A stretch of 64,000 bases of DNA from the NCBI GenBank assembly GCA_036346225.1, contig JARFIW010000835.1, positions 248,001 through 312,000 on the forward strand. Direction: 5' to 3'. The position numbers and the translations under genes were made by a program. Under the pieces are notes generated by a model, which was not told the origin of the DNA, ran no database searches, and saw only the letters and a list, made by a program, of their open reading frames with translations. The DNA comes from Platerodrilus igneus (Eukaryota; Arthropoda; Insecta; Coleoptera; Lycidae). Positions 22,260 through 33,449 of the stretch are shown in pieces (position 1 is the stretch's first letter; each line of letters begins with the position of its first letter).

Positions 22260-24177
22260 CGAAAAGGTTAGAGAACTTTGTTTTTAGATTTCAAGGTGGC
22301 AGGTTGAAAGATTTCACTTGGCGGTTTTTTTATTAAAGTTAATGTTTTATGTTGATAATTAGTTGCTATTTAAGGTAATCTGATTACATCTTGTAATTCC
22401 AGCTTTGTTTTGAGTGTGATGTTGGTACTTATTGTAAAACCGTTATTTATGTAAATACTGAAGGAAATATTTTTATGATTACCTGTTGCTTTTGTCTCTG
22501 AATTTGCCAGTTGCTTTATTTATCAGGTGTAATATGTAATTTCCATTTGGATTTACGATTTTATTTAACATGTTTATGTATAAATGAGTGTTGTTCGGTT
22601 TATCAACCAAAAACTAATATTTATTTATTTGAAATAATGATTGTTTAGTATTTAATACAGAGTGCGAACGTCCGTTGTATTACACTTATTGCAGAACCAA
22701 TAGTAAATGTACCCATATTGTGACTTTACGAGCTGCTATTTATGAAAAGCATCAACATGATCACTTAGATATTTTGAATCAAATTATTAGGCAAGTTTGA
22801 ATATGAACAGCATTATATTTCTATGTTATATTTGTTTTGGTTTTAAGATAAAAATTGAATTAACCACAATGTTGTTGTGTATATTTTTTGTTTGTAATTT
22901 GTAATGCCACGAGGTGTTTAATTTTTCAAAAGGTACGTTTTAACCGATACAATCATAATGAAGAATTTTTAACATTTGATTACTAAATTTAATATATTTA
23001 ATTAACATACACTTATATAAATCTTTAGCGCCTGAATCTGGGCTTGTTTTTATGCTGTAAAATTTTGGATATGTATTTGATACCAACATATTTTGTATTT
23101 GTTTGATATTTGTGATTCATTTGATATTTTTGTTATGAGTAATTGTTTTATTTCAGCATATTTATCACATTTACAACTGCACCGCTCATATCATGGTTTA
23201 AACTTAATTATATATTTTGATGTGTGTTTATCATATTAGCTAGCCGATGTTCCTATTTAATTAACTAGTATTTAACGTTTGTGATAACTGTTGTGATGTA
23301 ATTAAATCGAACCTCTGCTGTGACCGACCATCTCGTGCCCTTCGCGTTTGCATTTATGACTATATTGGAGATAGTCCATTCAATAACCAGCGCCTTTTTA
23401 ACTATGCGCAGTCATACCATAAGTTCATTTCAGCAATTCATGTCGTCTTGTCAATGTACTTGTAGTTGTACTCTTTTGCAAATAATAGGAAGTTGGCTAG
23501 CCTTTGTGAAATATTTTTTAACACGGGCTGGAAACTGTTAATGTGGGCGCGTGTGAGATTAAACCTTGTTGAATATTACTAACATTTTATATCCGTGCAG
23601 GGAAAAACATTGGTAGTCAATGCAGATTATACCTTCCTGGTGTTTCCCTCTTTCAACTTTAGCTGGGTAGTATTGGTTATCCGACCTCTGTACTTACCAG
23701 AAAAGACTAGCTTGTTTACAGTAACGTTTCTTCAGTTGTCATGTGTAGTATGTCTGGGTAACAGTTAACATCGTTAAATTCAATGTTGGTGATCTGGGTA
23801 CTTGTACGTTACCCCTCCTTGCCGAGATGTGCCAAATGAAGTTGGAAGTGTGAGGGCAGTTTGAGGGTTTCTCTGTCGTGCTTATTCGCCAATCGTCCAG
23901 GGTGAGTATCGCACTGTTTGCTTTAAATGTCATTTTTTATGCTTTCATCCGAATGACCTATTTATTGCTTATTCCTTTAATTAAAAGTAAAAGGTAAATG
24001 CAGTAGTTTTATTTCAAACTTTTCCGTCTTAACGTCATTTTCCCAGTGTGAATTTGGGTTACTTTATAACAACACAACGTAGGAGTCGTTGAGCCACTGC
24101 CACTAGATGTTAGATCATGGAGCCCGGTGTGCCGTTTATATAGGGCTTTTAGGTCAGCCTTCAGGTCGGCTACACTA
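22260..24177. other. AT-rich spacer
   Basis: About 1.9 kb between the LTR element and the mariner. No coding region with a recognisable domain and no clear repeats. Confidence 0.45.
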
Positions 24178-25443
24178 CAGTTGGTGAAAAAAAATCCATT
24201 ATTTTTGCGTAAACTTCAAGACTTTATTTAACAATTTTCGGATTGTCCAATTTGGGTCAAATATGCACCATTTTATTCTATAATTTGATGTCATTTTAAA
24301 GGTAGCTTCATAACGCCTATCTCATAGAAGTTTTGGTCCTTGTTGGTGAAAAACTCTAGCAATCGGTTTTCATAATCTTCCCTTGATGCCATTTTCTTAT
24401 CACTCAGGAAGATTTGCAAAGCGAGAAAAAGGTGATAATCGCTTGGGCCAGGTTCAGACTATATGGTGAATGCATTAAAACTTCCCATCCAAGCTCTCGG
24501 AGTTTCTGGCGAGTCACTACAGACGTATGTGGCCTGGCGTTGTCCTGATGGAACACAACACCTCTCCTGTTGGCCAATTCTGGCCGTTTCTGGTCGATCG
24601 CTAGCTTCAAACGGTCCAGTTGTTGTCAGTACAGATCCGAATTTAGTGTTCGGCCATATGGGAGCAACTCAAAATAAATGATTCCTTTCCAGTCCCACCA
24701 AATGCACAGCAGAACCTTTCTGGCCGTTAGTCCTGGTTTGGCCATCGTTTGAGCTACTTCACCGCGCTTTGACCACGATTGTTCGCACAATATTGTCATA
24801 TGTGACACATTTCTTATCCCCAGTCACCATCCGTTTAAGAAATTGGTCGATTTCATTCCGTTTGGCTAAGGCTTTGCAGATGGAAATTCGATGCTTCATG
24901 TTTTTCGGTGTTAATTGGTGTAGCACCCAAACATCGAGCTTCTTTTTGAATTCAGCTTTGTGGAAATGGTTTAAGACTGTTTTATGGTCGATCTTTAGCT
25001 CTTAGGCGATGCTACGACTGCTAACATGCCGGTCAACTTCGATTATTTCTGTGATTTTATCGACATTCGTGACGAGGGGCCTGCCTGTGCGAGGTGCATC
25101 TTTAACATCAAAAATACCTGAACGGAATGGACGAAACCAAAATTACACGTAATTAGCTGTTACAATCGGAACCATAAACATCATTCACAATTTCAGCCGC
25201 CTGGCTTACATTTACGCCTTTATCAAAGAAAAACTGTAAAATGTACCAAATTTTCTCTTTGTTGGCTTTCATTTTCAACACCCTGTAACTCACAACTGAA
25301 TAAACCAAAAACAAATAGCAAAATAATTTCTTTAGTGCAAAATGTCGCTTTGACAACGAACATAAATCTGAAATTGTTCGATCGATACTTTACGAGATAT
25401 CGATCCCTACATCCATCTACCAAAAATATAATGGATTTCTTTT
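24178..25443 (-). mobile_element. mariner (Tc1/mariner) transposon
   Basis: The left end begins CAGTTGGTGAAAAAAAATCC straight after a TA dinucleotide (24176-24177), the mariner target. The right end, read inward, is GAAAAAGAAATCCATTAT, an imperfect inverted match. Its outermost 8-10 bp appear lost where it meets the ATG-type tail of an F2 fragment at 25444. Length (about 1.27 kb) is typical of a full mariner. Confidence 0.8.
24290..25300 (-). pseudogene. mariner transposase (DD34D family), decayed
   Basis: Minus-strand pieces in order: KEKIWYILQFFFDKG and VSQAAEIVNDVYG (N-terminal helix-turn-helix), then SWSKRGEVAQTMAKPGL and KVLLCIWWDWKGIIYFELLP (first-to-second Asp region), then KRPELANRRGVVFHQDNARPHTS and LGWEVLMHSPYSLNLAQ. 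The last segment should end in a conserved PYSPDLAPxD. Here the PDLAPSD stretch has become LNLAQAI, so the third catalytic Asp appears lost. Several frameshifts and stops (about 24620, 25150) separate the pieces. The sequence resembles the irritans/mellifera groups; I am not sure which. Confidence 0.85.
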
Positions 25444-26545
25444 TCCCCATCATCATCATCGTTAGGTCTTCAGTCCTAGAACTGGTTGAACGCGTACCCT
25501 CATTGTTTCATAGCTTAAACCAACTTACATATTTCACTGAAATTTGCTCAGTCTGCATCTATCTCTATCTGCGTGCGAAAGTCTGATCTCAGTCTACCCC
25601 ACCTATCTTTTCCTATCTCTGCTTGTAATATATTCCATACTGTTTGCCAGAAATGCCTTAGAACGTATCCTGTCCTTCTATTTCTCCTATTTTTTTGTTT
25701 TCCACAGATATCTTTATTCCTCTACTATTTCTATAACCAATTTGTTATTAACTTTGTCTGTCCATGCTACCATCCTCATACATCTGTAGCACAACATTCC
25801 AGAAGGCTTCTATCTCTTTCTGTCTGCTTTTCCTACTGTCCCTATTTCATAGATGTACTGTGCTGTGCTCAACACTATGCTTCGAACAGTTTTCTTCTTG
25901 TATCTATGTTCATTGTCTTTGAACATAGCTGATGTTCTTTCTTGTTTGATGCAGTTTGGTCACCTTCTATTGTTTTACAGTTTATACTCTATTTCCCTGA
26001 TATTCAGTGGTGTGTGAAGGGGGGGTGAGCAGTCGTTGACTGCCAAGTTCCTCCAGAACTTGAACATTTGTCGAATTAATAGTTATTCTAATTTATCCTT
26101 CCGGCCATTCAACATTAGTTGAAAGTATTTCACAACCAACACCTGTACTTGTTTATAATAGTCATCAGATTTAAGAGCACTTATTTTTTCGTCATTAGGT
26201 TTTACGTCTTGAAACTGATCGGACTTGTACCTCAGCTTATTTATGTTCTGAGCCAGCATACCCAGTTTCCTGCAATTCTCACAACAGTCTATATACAGCT
26301 CGTTTCCCTTCTCATCATCATTTTGTTTTCGACCTTGCTTAAGGTCGGTTTGACGCAGCTCTAACTTCTTTTCTATTCTGTGCTAATCTAAAAAGCTCTA
26401 CATACCCTTCACAACCTAAATTTCTAATAATTTGACTAATATAGTTTGGTCTAGGTCTTCCTATATCCTTCTATCTTTTTCCTTTTCCCTTCTATTGTTT
26501 TCTAATTATATGTCCTATTTTTTCCCCACTCTTATATAAATCTGA
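25444..26545 (-). mobile_element. F2 non-LTR element, copy 3 (3' modules)
   Basis: Read on the minus strand, a C-terminal fragment (PRPNYISQIIRNLGC-like, 26530-26380), then NQPKDVKPNDEK-like UTR start (about 26190), UTR, and the second module (25990-25450) ending CTGAAGACCTAACGATGATGATGATGG. The GATG repeats at the end support a short-tandem-repeat 3' tail. RT is absent. The first fragment at 26330-26530 has its own ATGATGATGAG end, so two related subfamilies may be juxtaposed. Confidence 0.65.
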
Positions 26546-26559
26546 TTTCAAAATTAATT

Positions 26560-27388
26560 AATCGTTAAGTAAAACTTAGAAAATAAAGACTAAAGTGGGT
26601 TTAATTAATGGTACCCTTAGCGTTGACTGTGGAATATGTCTGATCAACAAGACACTAGCAAAAAGTGAAAGGGGAGGTTTCCATTATATCAGATAGCAGC
26701 CGCCAGCTCGGCTTACCGGTGCGACATGAAAAGTCGACTTCAGCTATCGAAATTTAGCTAAATTAGTATTTACTAATAGATTCGAATTTTGTAAGTATAT
26801 GCCAAATTTATTAATTAAATTCGTTCTTAACGTTCCATAGCGTTCCCTAACTGACTTCTAATTTCAATCTTCCTTTCTATAGATACAATGAAAAACAGGC
26901 AAAACACTGAACAAAACAAATCAAGCGACAAAATAACTAAATCCCCGGTCGTTTTTCTCGATGCCTTTCGCCGTCAATTCTATGCAATTCCCTCCAACCT
27001 GCAACTGTAGTTCCCTGTGCGCGTCCTATGCGCACCTATAACAACAAATTTATCCCGTGCTGGATCGATTTTTTTCAGGGTCGCCATTACATCCTTCTCC
27101 TCCCTTCAGTCCTCCTCCCTTTACTTGGCGCCGACTTGTATAGAAAATGTCCATGTAGCTCCCGCAGCGGTTACAGTGTGCGATAGCTTTCCCGGCACCT
27201 ACATCCCCTGACCGTTCAACTCCTGTTATCCTAAAACAACCGCAACCTCCGCTACACCTCCCGCCTAACTTTCCAGCATTACTAACGCACAACCTCATCG
27301 CCTTGACCAAGCCAATAAGTTGATTCACAATGTCGCGAATTTTGCCTGCGACGTTTTGAATCACGTTCCTGTCGCCCACGACGATCAC
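26560..27388 (-). mobile_element. F1 copy b, inverted part: ORF1 fragment joined to 3' UTR
   Basis: The minus strand at 27388-26945 encodes a fragment resembling F1 ORF1 (IRDIVNQLIGLVKAMRLCV, then VMATLKK-IDPARDKFVV, with frame breaks). These match TNQLIGMVRALLRLCL and VMTTLKKEVDPARDGFVV at 58040 and 58270. It runs directly into DNA (about 26880-26570) that matches the F1 3' UTR at 52800-53010, including GTCGCACCGGTAAGC and GTCTTGTTGATCAGAC-like blocks. ORF2 is missing between them. Confidence 0.7.
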
Positions 27389-28310
27389 AGATAGGAATTT
27401 CCGGCACCCTGCTGTAGATGACGGTGCCTATCGTCCAATTAGTCTGCTTCTGGTAATCGGTAAAGCTTTGGATAGGGTTATGACTTCGAGGATAGAGCAT
27501 TCGGTTAGGCAAAGCGGGGACTTTAACAAGCGACAGTTTGGTTTTACGGAAGGAAAGTCGACGATTGATGCATTAGAGTTTGTAATAGGGCAGATTAAGG
27601 AAGCCAGGGATGCCAAAGAGCATTGTGTCGTTGTATTTCTGGACATCTCAGGGGCGTTCGACGCCGCTTGGTGGCCTGCTATCATTTGTGAGTTGGAACG
27701 TATTAATCGTCCGGCGAACTTGATGTCACTTGTCAAAAGCTATTTTTCAGGAAGGTTGGCGCAGATAGAAATTTCAGGGGAAATTTTATCGCGAACTGTG
27801 GAAAGAGGTTGCCCGCAGGAGTCTTGCTCGGCCAATCTTCTGGAAACTTTAGTATGAAGGCATCTTTAGGATCAGATTGCCCAAGGGGTGCACAATTGTA
27901 GGGTTTGCGGAAGACACGCTATTGATTGATAGGTCAAGGGTGGTTATGAAAATGCGCACCAAACAAAATGAGGCACTAGAGAAGCTGCTAGAATGTTCAC
28001 AAGAGGTTAAATTAAAATTAAACACTTCGTAGTCGCAGGCTCTTTATTTTGGTACGAAACCGGGGCAACGGCCTCCTAGTTAAAATTAGGCGGCGAAAAG
28101 ATTCCGTTTAGGGAAGCTATCACTTACCCCGGAATCAAAATCGACAATAAACTAAATTGGAAGGCGCATGTGCAGTACATTAGGGCTATGGGAAGGGAAA
28201 TACCAAATAGGATGATGGCGGCTGCAAAAATCAATTGTGAATTTAAAGGCGATTCTTTGAAGACGGTTATACAGGAAGATTTCATTTAGGCAGTAGTTAA
28301 ACTCTATGTG
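27389..28310 (+). pseudogene. F1 copy b: reverse transcriptase fragment
   Basis: Plus-strand RT reading AYRPISLLLVIGKALDRVM, RQFGFTEGKSTIDALEF, FLDISGAFDAAWWPAI (motif A, catalytic Asp), RGCPQESCSA (usual GCPQGS, Gly to Glu) and GFAEDTLLID (motif C, usual ADD, middle Asp to Glu). The thumb region follows (PGIKIDNKLNWKAHVQYI, about 28125-28185). It lies head to head with the inverted ORF1 piece at 27388. Motif C is damaged and there are frameshifts at about 27855, so it is inactive. Confidence 0.85.
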
Positions 28311-28443
28311 ATGGTGTGTAGCAAGAAAGCTGATACTAAGACGTTGGTAGTCAGGATTAAGGTTTAAGTTAGTTTCCAAGGTTGTTTGTAAAGGTGTTGA
28401 AAAAGGGCATGAGTAGATGAGATTGTCGGGAGTTTTGGGAGCA

Positions 28444-28644
28444 TCATGAAGAGCGCAGGGGAATATGTGGAACTGATGAGGTTAAAGGAGTGTTATTTCG
28501 ATCGCCGTGTCCAGTTAGAAAGTGGATAGTGGAGTGCCCTGTCACTAGGGTGTGTGGCGGTACGCCAGTAACAGATGATAAAACGGTGCAGGTGTGTCTG
28601 CATGTAGTGGAAAGGTTACAGAAGCTTTGCCAGTTGTGAATCAA
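28444..28644 (-). pseudogene. F4 copy 1 ORF2 C-terminal segment
   Basis: Reads WQSFCNLSTTCRHTCTV and HSTIHFLTGHGDRNNTPL. The IHFLTGHG block is shared with the nested copy at about 32570. TGHG precedes the C-terminal zinc-binding region in many RNase H-group LINEs. The rest is frameshifted. Confidence 0.7.
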
Positions 28645-28866
28645 GGACTAGTTGATTCAAGATTTTATTTCAGTTATGCGAAAGGTCCTGTATTTGTCAT
28701 ATTATAAATTCTGTTATGGAGTTAGATTGGAGATTTGGATTTCACATTGCTTATCTGGATGAGTGCATAAAGTTGCATGTCTACGGAGAGATTTGAAATA
28801 GAGCGTATAGAGGGACTGTTGAGGAGGTACGACAGGCTTTGGACGTATAAAATAGGAGCGGTCAGA

Positions 28867-29224
28867 TTATAGTGTGTGCGCATTCCAACAGCAGGCCTCG
28901 CGGAATCAACGTCTACCTACTTTCGCCTCCCGGTGAAACAAGATGAACAGCGGAACGGAGACAATTCGAGGAAGTTTTCCAGCTATACGGGGCGCCAAGG
29001 AAGGGTGACTCAAGTGAAATCGTTGGAGATGCACATCCGTCAGTCCTCTTCGACGAGCTACCCGACGATGGAGAGGCACAGACCACTAGGTGGGAAACAA
29101 ACACCTAAAACGCAAGTACTATAAATAACGACACACACACAAGACAGTAAAAACCACAAGCTTAATCCTGAGTACTACACGCACCCTGAGAGGGCCAAGA
29201 TGAACCAAGCTCGTTATAGTGTGT
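28867..29224. mobile_element. 336-bp unclassified insertion with 11-bp direct repeats
   Basis: The 11-mer TTATAGTGTGT occurs at 28867-28877 and 29214-29224, bracketing 28878-29213. The enclosed DNA is more GC-rich than the surrounding F4 sequence and does not continue the F4 reading. Its length and the repeat length fit a target-site duplication. No poly(A), B box or transposase is visible. One plus-strand frame is open for about 80 codons (28876-29124), without a recognised domain. Confidence 0.5.
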
Positions 29225-29539
29225 AGGGTTTTCCGGGATGTTAGTGAAGTTAAAGGTAACTAGAAGTCTACTGCATATCGGAGTATTGGGACGACTATTT
29301 GTTTAAGGATTAATTTACGGGTGGCACGTGTGAGCTGGATGGAAGTTGGTAGTAATTAATGCACGATGAACAGGATGTTATTGATTTTCGGTGCGTAGTT
29401 TAGTTATATATTTGTGAATTTTAAGATGAATATCAAGATGTACTCATAGGTAGAGGACAGATTAGGATAGAGTTATGGATGTGTCATGGATGCGGATTGT
29501 TGGGCGGGTGTCTAAGAATCCTTTCAGGAATAAAAGTTT

Positions 29540-30500
29540 TGTTTTTTGAAGGGAATTGAGTTGTTTGTTGGGTGTGGGCCAGGAGTCAATTTTTTTTATA
29601 AGGGATGCGACTGTGATTTCTAGGAGGGTTTGGGAGTTTCCGTGGATAAGGAACGTTAAGTTATCTGCATATGAGATTATATTAGTTTTGGAGATGTTTA
29701 AGTTTAAGAGCGGATTTATAAGTAGGTTTCAAAAGATGTGGGATAGGCAAGATCCTTGTGGACAATCCTTGTGTTAAGGGTTTGGTTACCGAATGGTAGC
29801 TTGTGAGGGTTGCGGGTCGGGATGTGAGGGAGGAGTTTTATATATGTTGGATGGAAAATTTGCGTGTTTTGATTTGGTTTAGATGTTAGGCCACATAGGT
29901 CAAAGGCGAAGTTGAATTTTATGAATAGGGCGAGGATCTATTTGTAACGAGAAGACTGCTGTAAAAATAAGATATCTGCTTGTATTCTTAACACTGTGTC
30001 CTTCTCTGAAGCCATGGTGGTATGAAGATAAGAGGAAATGTTTTTTCGATTTGAGAGTTGATTTTTTGGAGTATGATATGTTAGAACATTTTTAGAGAGA
30101 AAGGTAGTTGAATAGGTCCATAGTAGCTGTTAGATCGTAGGCGGGTTTAATAGGTCTGAGGATCAGTGTAATAGTTACTGCTTTTAGAGGATCAGGAAAC
30201 GTGCCTGTTGGTAAACATTTTTGGAAAAGGTGTAATTGATGATCTGAAGAGTGGCCAGAATTTGTTTGATAATAAGATTGGTAATGTGGTCAGGACCGGA
30301 TGCTTTCAGGGGGTGGAGTTTGGCTATTGTTGCGTCTAGGTCTTTAATCAGTAGTTCTGTATCTGATGCTGCAGCGGAAGGAGTTATTGTGTGGTCTGTT
30401 ATTTGCTGTTGTAGCATAAGGACATATATGATTCGAGGCGAGATTGCTGAATCAAGTAGGATAGAAAGGACATTGTTTATGGCAAGAAATTGGTTGTACA
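29540..30500 (-). pseudogene. F4 copy 1 reverse transcriptase
   Basis: Minus-strand motifs: LHPLKASGPDHITNLIIKQI (30340-30270), HGFREGHS-like at about 30010, FNFAFD (motif A region, about 29910), DCPQGSCLSH (about 29770) and IISYADNLTFLIHG (about 29665). In the last, the YADD second Asp is Asn. WPT follows at about 29580. The frame is broken several times. Together with the I/R1-type order of motifs this identifies the RT core. Confidence 0.75.
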
Positions 30501-30949
30501 ACGAAGAGATAAGAAAATATGGGATCGGTGGTTTGATATGTCTTCGATAAGTTTTTCAAGGTTCAATATTTGGTTCTGAAAATATATCCCGGCATTGTCG
30601 TTTATTGCCATTTCGGATATTGTGTTTGCATAAATTTCGTTCTCTAGAGTTAGATTGTTCGATTTCATGAATGTAAAAAAAGGTAAGTAGAGTATTGCAT
30701 GGTGTTTTTTAGAGTCTATGTTTAGTAAGTAGTAAAGCTTTTCTTGAGTTATTTAGGTTGTTTGTCCACCTAGGCGTTGATTTGGTTATGATGTGTCTAG
30801 TCGGATTGGAGTTAGTAGCGGCATTTCGTATGTTGTTTTTCTCATTATCTTAGTTAGCGTGTGCGGGGTCCAAGTTTCTGTATTGCTGTGAAGGGAAATC
30901 TGGTGTTGCTGCTATTAGAAAATGTAAAAATTTGAACCAGGTTGATTTA

Positions 30950-31120
30950 TTTGTGTTAAATTTGGGCTTTTTGCTGAAGGTCATTAGGGCTATTAGGAAA
31001 GATGTTAAAGGATATTGGATTGTGGTCGATAGAATGAATTAAGTGATTGACAGAAGTTGATTAAGCATGCAGCGGAAGAGGAAGCCAGCGTGATGTCTAT
31101 ATTGGATTGAAAGGTAGATA
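30950..31120 (-). pseudogene. F4 copy 1 endonuclease, C-terminal part
   Basis: Minus strand reads TFQSNIDITLASSSA and then HSIDHNPISF. SNIDITLAS and the SDH-type DHNPI are the last two conserved blocks of the APE-like endonuclease. The N-terminal part of the same domain lies 2 kb away at 33130-33400, so the domain has been split by the nested insertion. Confidence 0.75.
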
Positions 31121-31129
31121 ATTTTCAGA

Positions 31130-33118
31130 TTGGAATGTTTTAAGGAGAATTTAGAATATCCTACAGAAATCCTGATCAATCCTACAGGAATACGTCATCA
31201 TCCTATTCAAGAAATGCCTAACACCAGGTACGTTTTTCAACATTCTAAAAACAGCGCTCATCACTCTCATTTCAAAATCCAACAAACCACCCGGCGATCC
31301 GAAATCTAACTATCCGATTACCTTACTCCCCACCTAGGCAAGATTTTCGTTACAACCGTTCTTCAAAAACTCGAATCCCACATAAACCAACATTTATTTC
31401 TATCTCCAAACCAGCATGTCCTCAGAAAAAGACATTGTGCAGAACAATTCATCTACTTCCTTATATTCACGGCCAAATCCCTCCACTTAAAATACGTACT
31501 AGTAATCTTCATAGACTTCAGCTACACCTTTGACCTTTAGTGGTCAAACATCCTAGATCAACTCAAATAACTCAACCTTCTATCTAACATTCCAGATCAT
31601 AAAACCCTACCTGGTCTCTCGATTAGCCACTCTTAAAACCAACTACCACAATGCTACCAAACGTCTGATACAAAGATGTCCGCAAGGTTCTAGTCTTTCC
31701 CCCACCCTTTAGACTTAGCCTTAAACTCCCTGTTTAATCTTGATATCCATATCATACTTACTTTTGACGATGATCTAGCTTTCAGCATCCTCTGAAACTC
31801 CCGCTCCTCTCTAGAATATACGGCTTTCGCCTTTATAAACAAACCGGAATCCTGCCCCCTCCTCATCAAGCAACCTAGCTCACCATCCAAGTCCAAAATG
31901 CTGCTCCAAAAGGTCGTCTTGACTAACGTAGAAGCTCAACAATCCGTATACTAGGTACCTCTCTAACATGTTCGCAATCTGTAGTTTATCTAGACCTACA
32001 CATCGACACTCGCTTAAACTTACATACTTACATTTTCAAACTCCGCACGAAAACAAAAATCAACCTTACTAACCTCCTTTAATCTCTTCCCCACAGTCAT
32101 TATTCAAACCCAACCTAGAATTTAATTTTTCCAATGCTCCACCTTAAGGTACTATATTGATCCAAACCCAACCGCAGAATAATTCTACAACACATAGTAA
32201 TTCCAATAATTAGATACTCTACAGACTCCTAGTTTCTTCTAATTACCGCTTCAGATCCCATTATCCGTCCATTCCTCCTATACGTCTAGTAAGCCTATCG
32301 AGCCACCACTACTTTTTTTAATAACGCCCATAGAATTCTTCTACATTCCACTGTCCAATTACATAACCTCAAATTTCATCTACGAGCACGACGGAATGCT
32401 TTCCTACGACAAATACTGCACCCAGTTCCTTACAGACACCATATCCTTAATATATAACTCTACAATCCACACATGGCTGGACTTTAACTAACTCCGGCAG
32501 ACATACCTTCAAAATATTGCAGTCTATCTCAAACATTCCCCAACATATCACTCTATCCATCAACACAACATCCATTTTCTGACTGGCCACGGAAACTTCT
32601 GATCAAAATTACGTTCCTTTAACTTCACTCTTTCTCCATTTTGCCCGTGTTTTCCGTTATCTAGCCTAAAACGCATGCACGCTTCATATACTCATGTCCA
32701 AACACAATCCACCCACAAGCTCGCTTTAAAACATCAACTAATCACGATCCCTTTGCACCTCTCCCAAATATAACCTCCTTAGTTTCAAACTACCCAAAGG
32801 AATTCAACATCATCTTTAAGGAAATCATGTTCACTAAACCTACCACCTGAATTAACCTGCGGTAAGAACATACACCAACAAACACTCTCCCATTATCGCA
32901 CCCCATTTTAACCATGATAATATTATACAAACCACCCAAATCACAGTACGCTAAAACTACATCGCCTTTTCAATAAGTACGAAGCAATAAACCATAGAAA
33001 GTAACAAGCAGATCGTGGAAAAGTGAAGAGCAAAAGAACAAGTACATCTACATAGAATGCAGAAACTAGAACAGGCCTTGGCCAAGGTTTAAAACAATAA
33101 AGGAATAAAATAGAAAAC
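31130..33118 (+). mobile_element. F4 copy 2, nested in the endonuclease of copy 1
   Basis: A plus-strand F4 copy, 5'-truncated in the RT, ending in an A-rich tail (ATAAAGGAATAAAATAGAAA at 33098-33117). Its left end lies between SNIDITLAS and the missing upstream part of the copy 1 endonuclease; its right end abuts the other half of that domain. I have not been able to assign an exact target duplication. Confidence 0.7.
31140..32720 (+). pseudogene. F4 copy 2 reverse transcriptase and C-terminus
   Basis: Plus-strand pieces: TALITLISKSNKPPGDPKS, QHVLRKRHCAEQFIYFL, VLVIFIDFSYTFDL (motif A, with Tyr-Thr-Phe-Asp), QRCPQGSSLSPTL, LTFDDDLAFSIL (motif C; the DD pair is present) and HFLTGHGNF followed by FCPCFPLSSL. 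Many stops and frameshifts. It is the same family as the minus-strand host copy, shown by the shared IHFLTGHG block and the following SKLRSFN-like residues. Confidence 0.75.
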
Positions 33119-33392
33119 AATGTACGTGGTGTTGTAGAATAAAATCGTCCGTTATCTTTCGTTTTCCGTCCGTGTGAGTGTTGTACCATTGTGTGGGTTT
33201 CGCGTTTATGTTTACTGGAATTATGTAAGGGTGGTCTCCGATGGAGCTTATGATATTGTCTAGGTTGTGCAAGTATGTGTTAATGTGCCTTTGGTATTGG
33301 AAATATGAGGAGATTAATAAAAGATTACCTGATGACCAATGTATTTTAATTATGGTAATTTGAGAGGAGAAGAGTGGGGTAATAGGCATCAA
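33066..33392 (-). pseudogene. F4 copy 1 endonuclease, N-terminal and middle part
   Basis: Reads IHWSSGNLLLISSYF and IIPVNINAKPTQWYN, corresponding to the endonuclease strand and GDFNAKHxxWG motif (Gly-Asp-Phe replaced by Val-Asn-Ile). It continues to DGKRKITDDFILQHHVH, where homology stops at the nested insertion near 33120. Loss of the catalytic Asp makes it inactive. Confidence 0.75.
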
Positions 33393-33449
33393 TCTTGAGA
33401 TTGGTTATTACTATTGCGGAGGTGAATTTGAGGTCTGGTGGGTTCGGAT

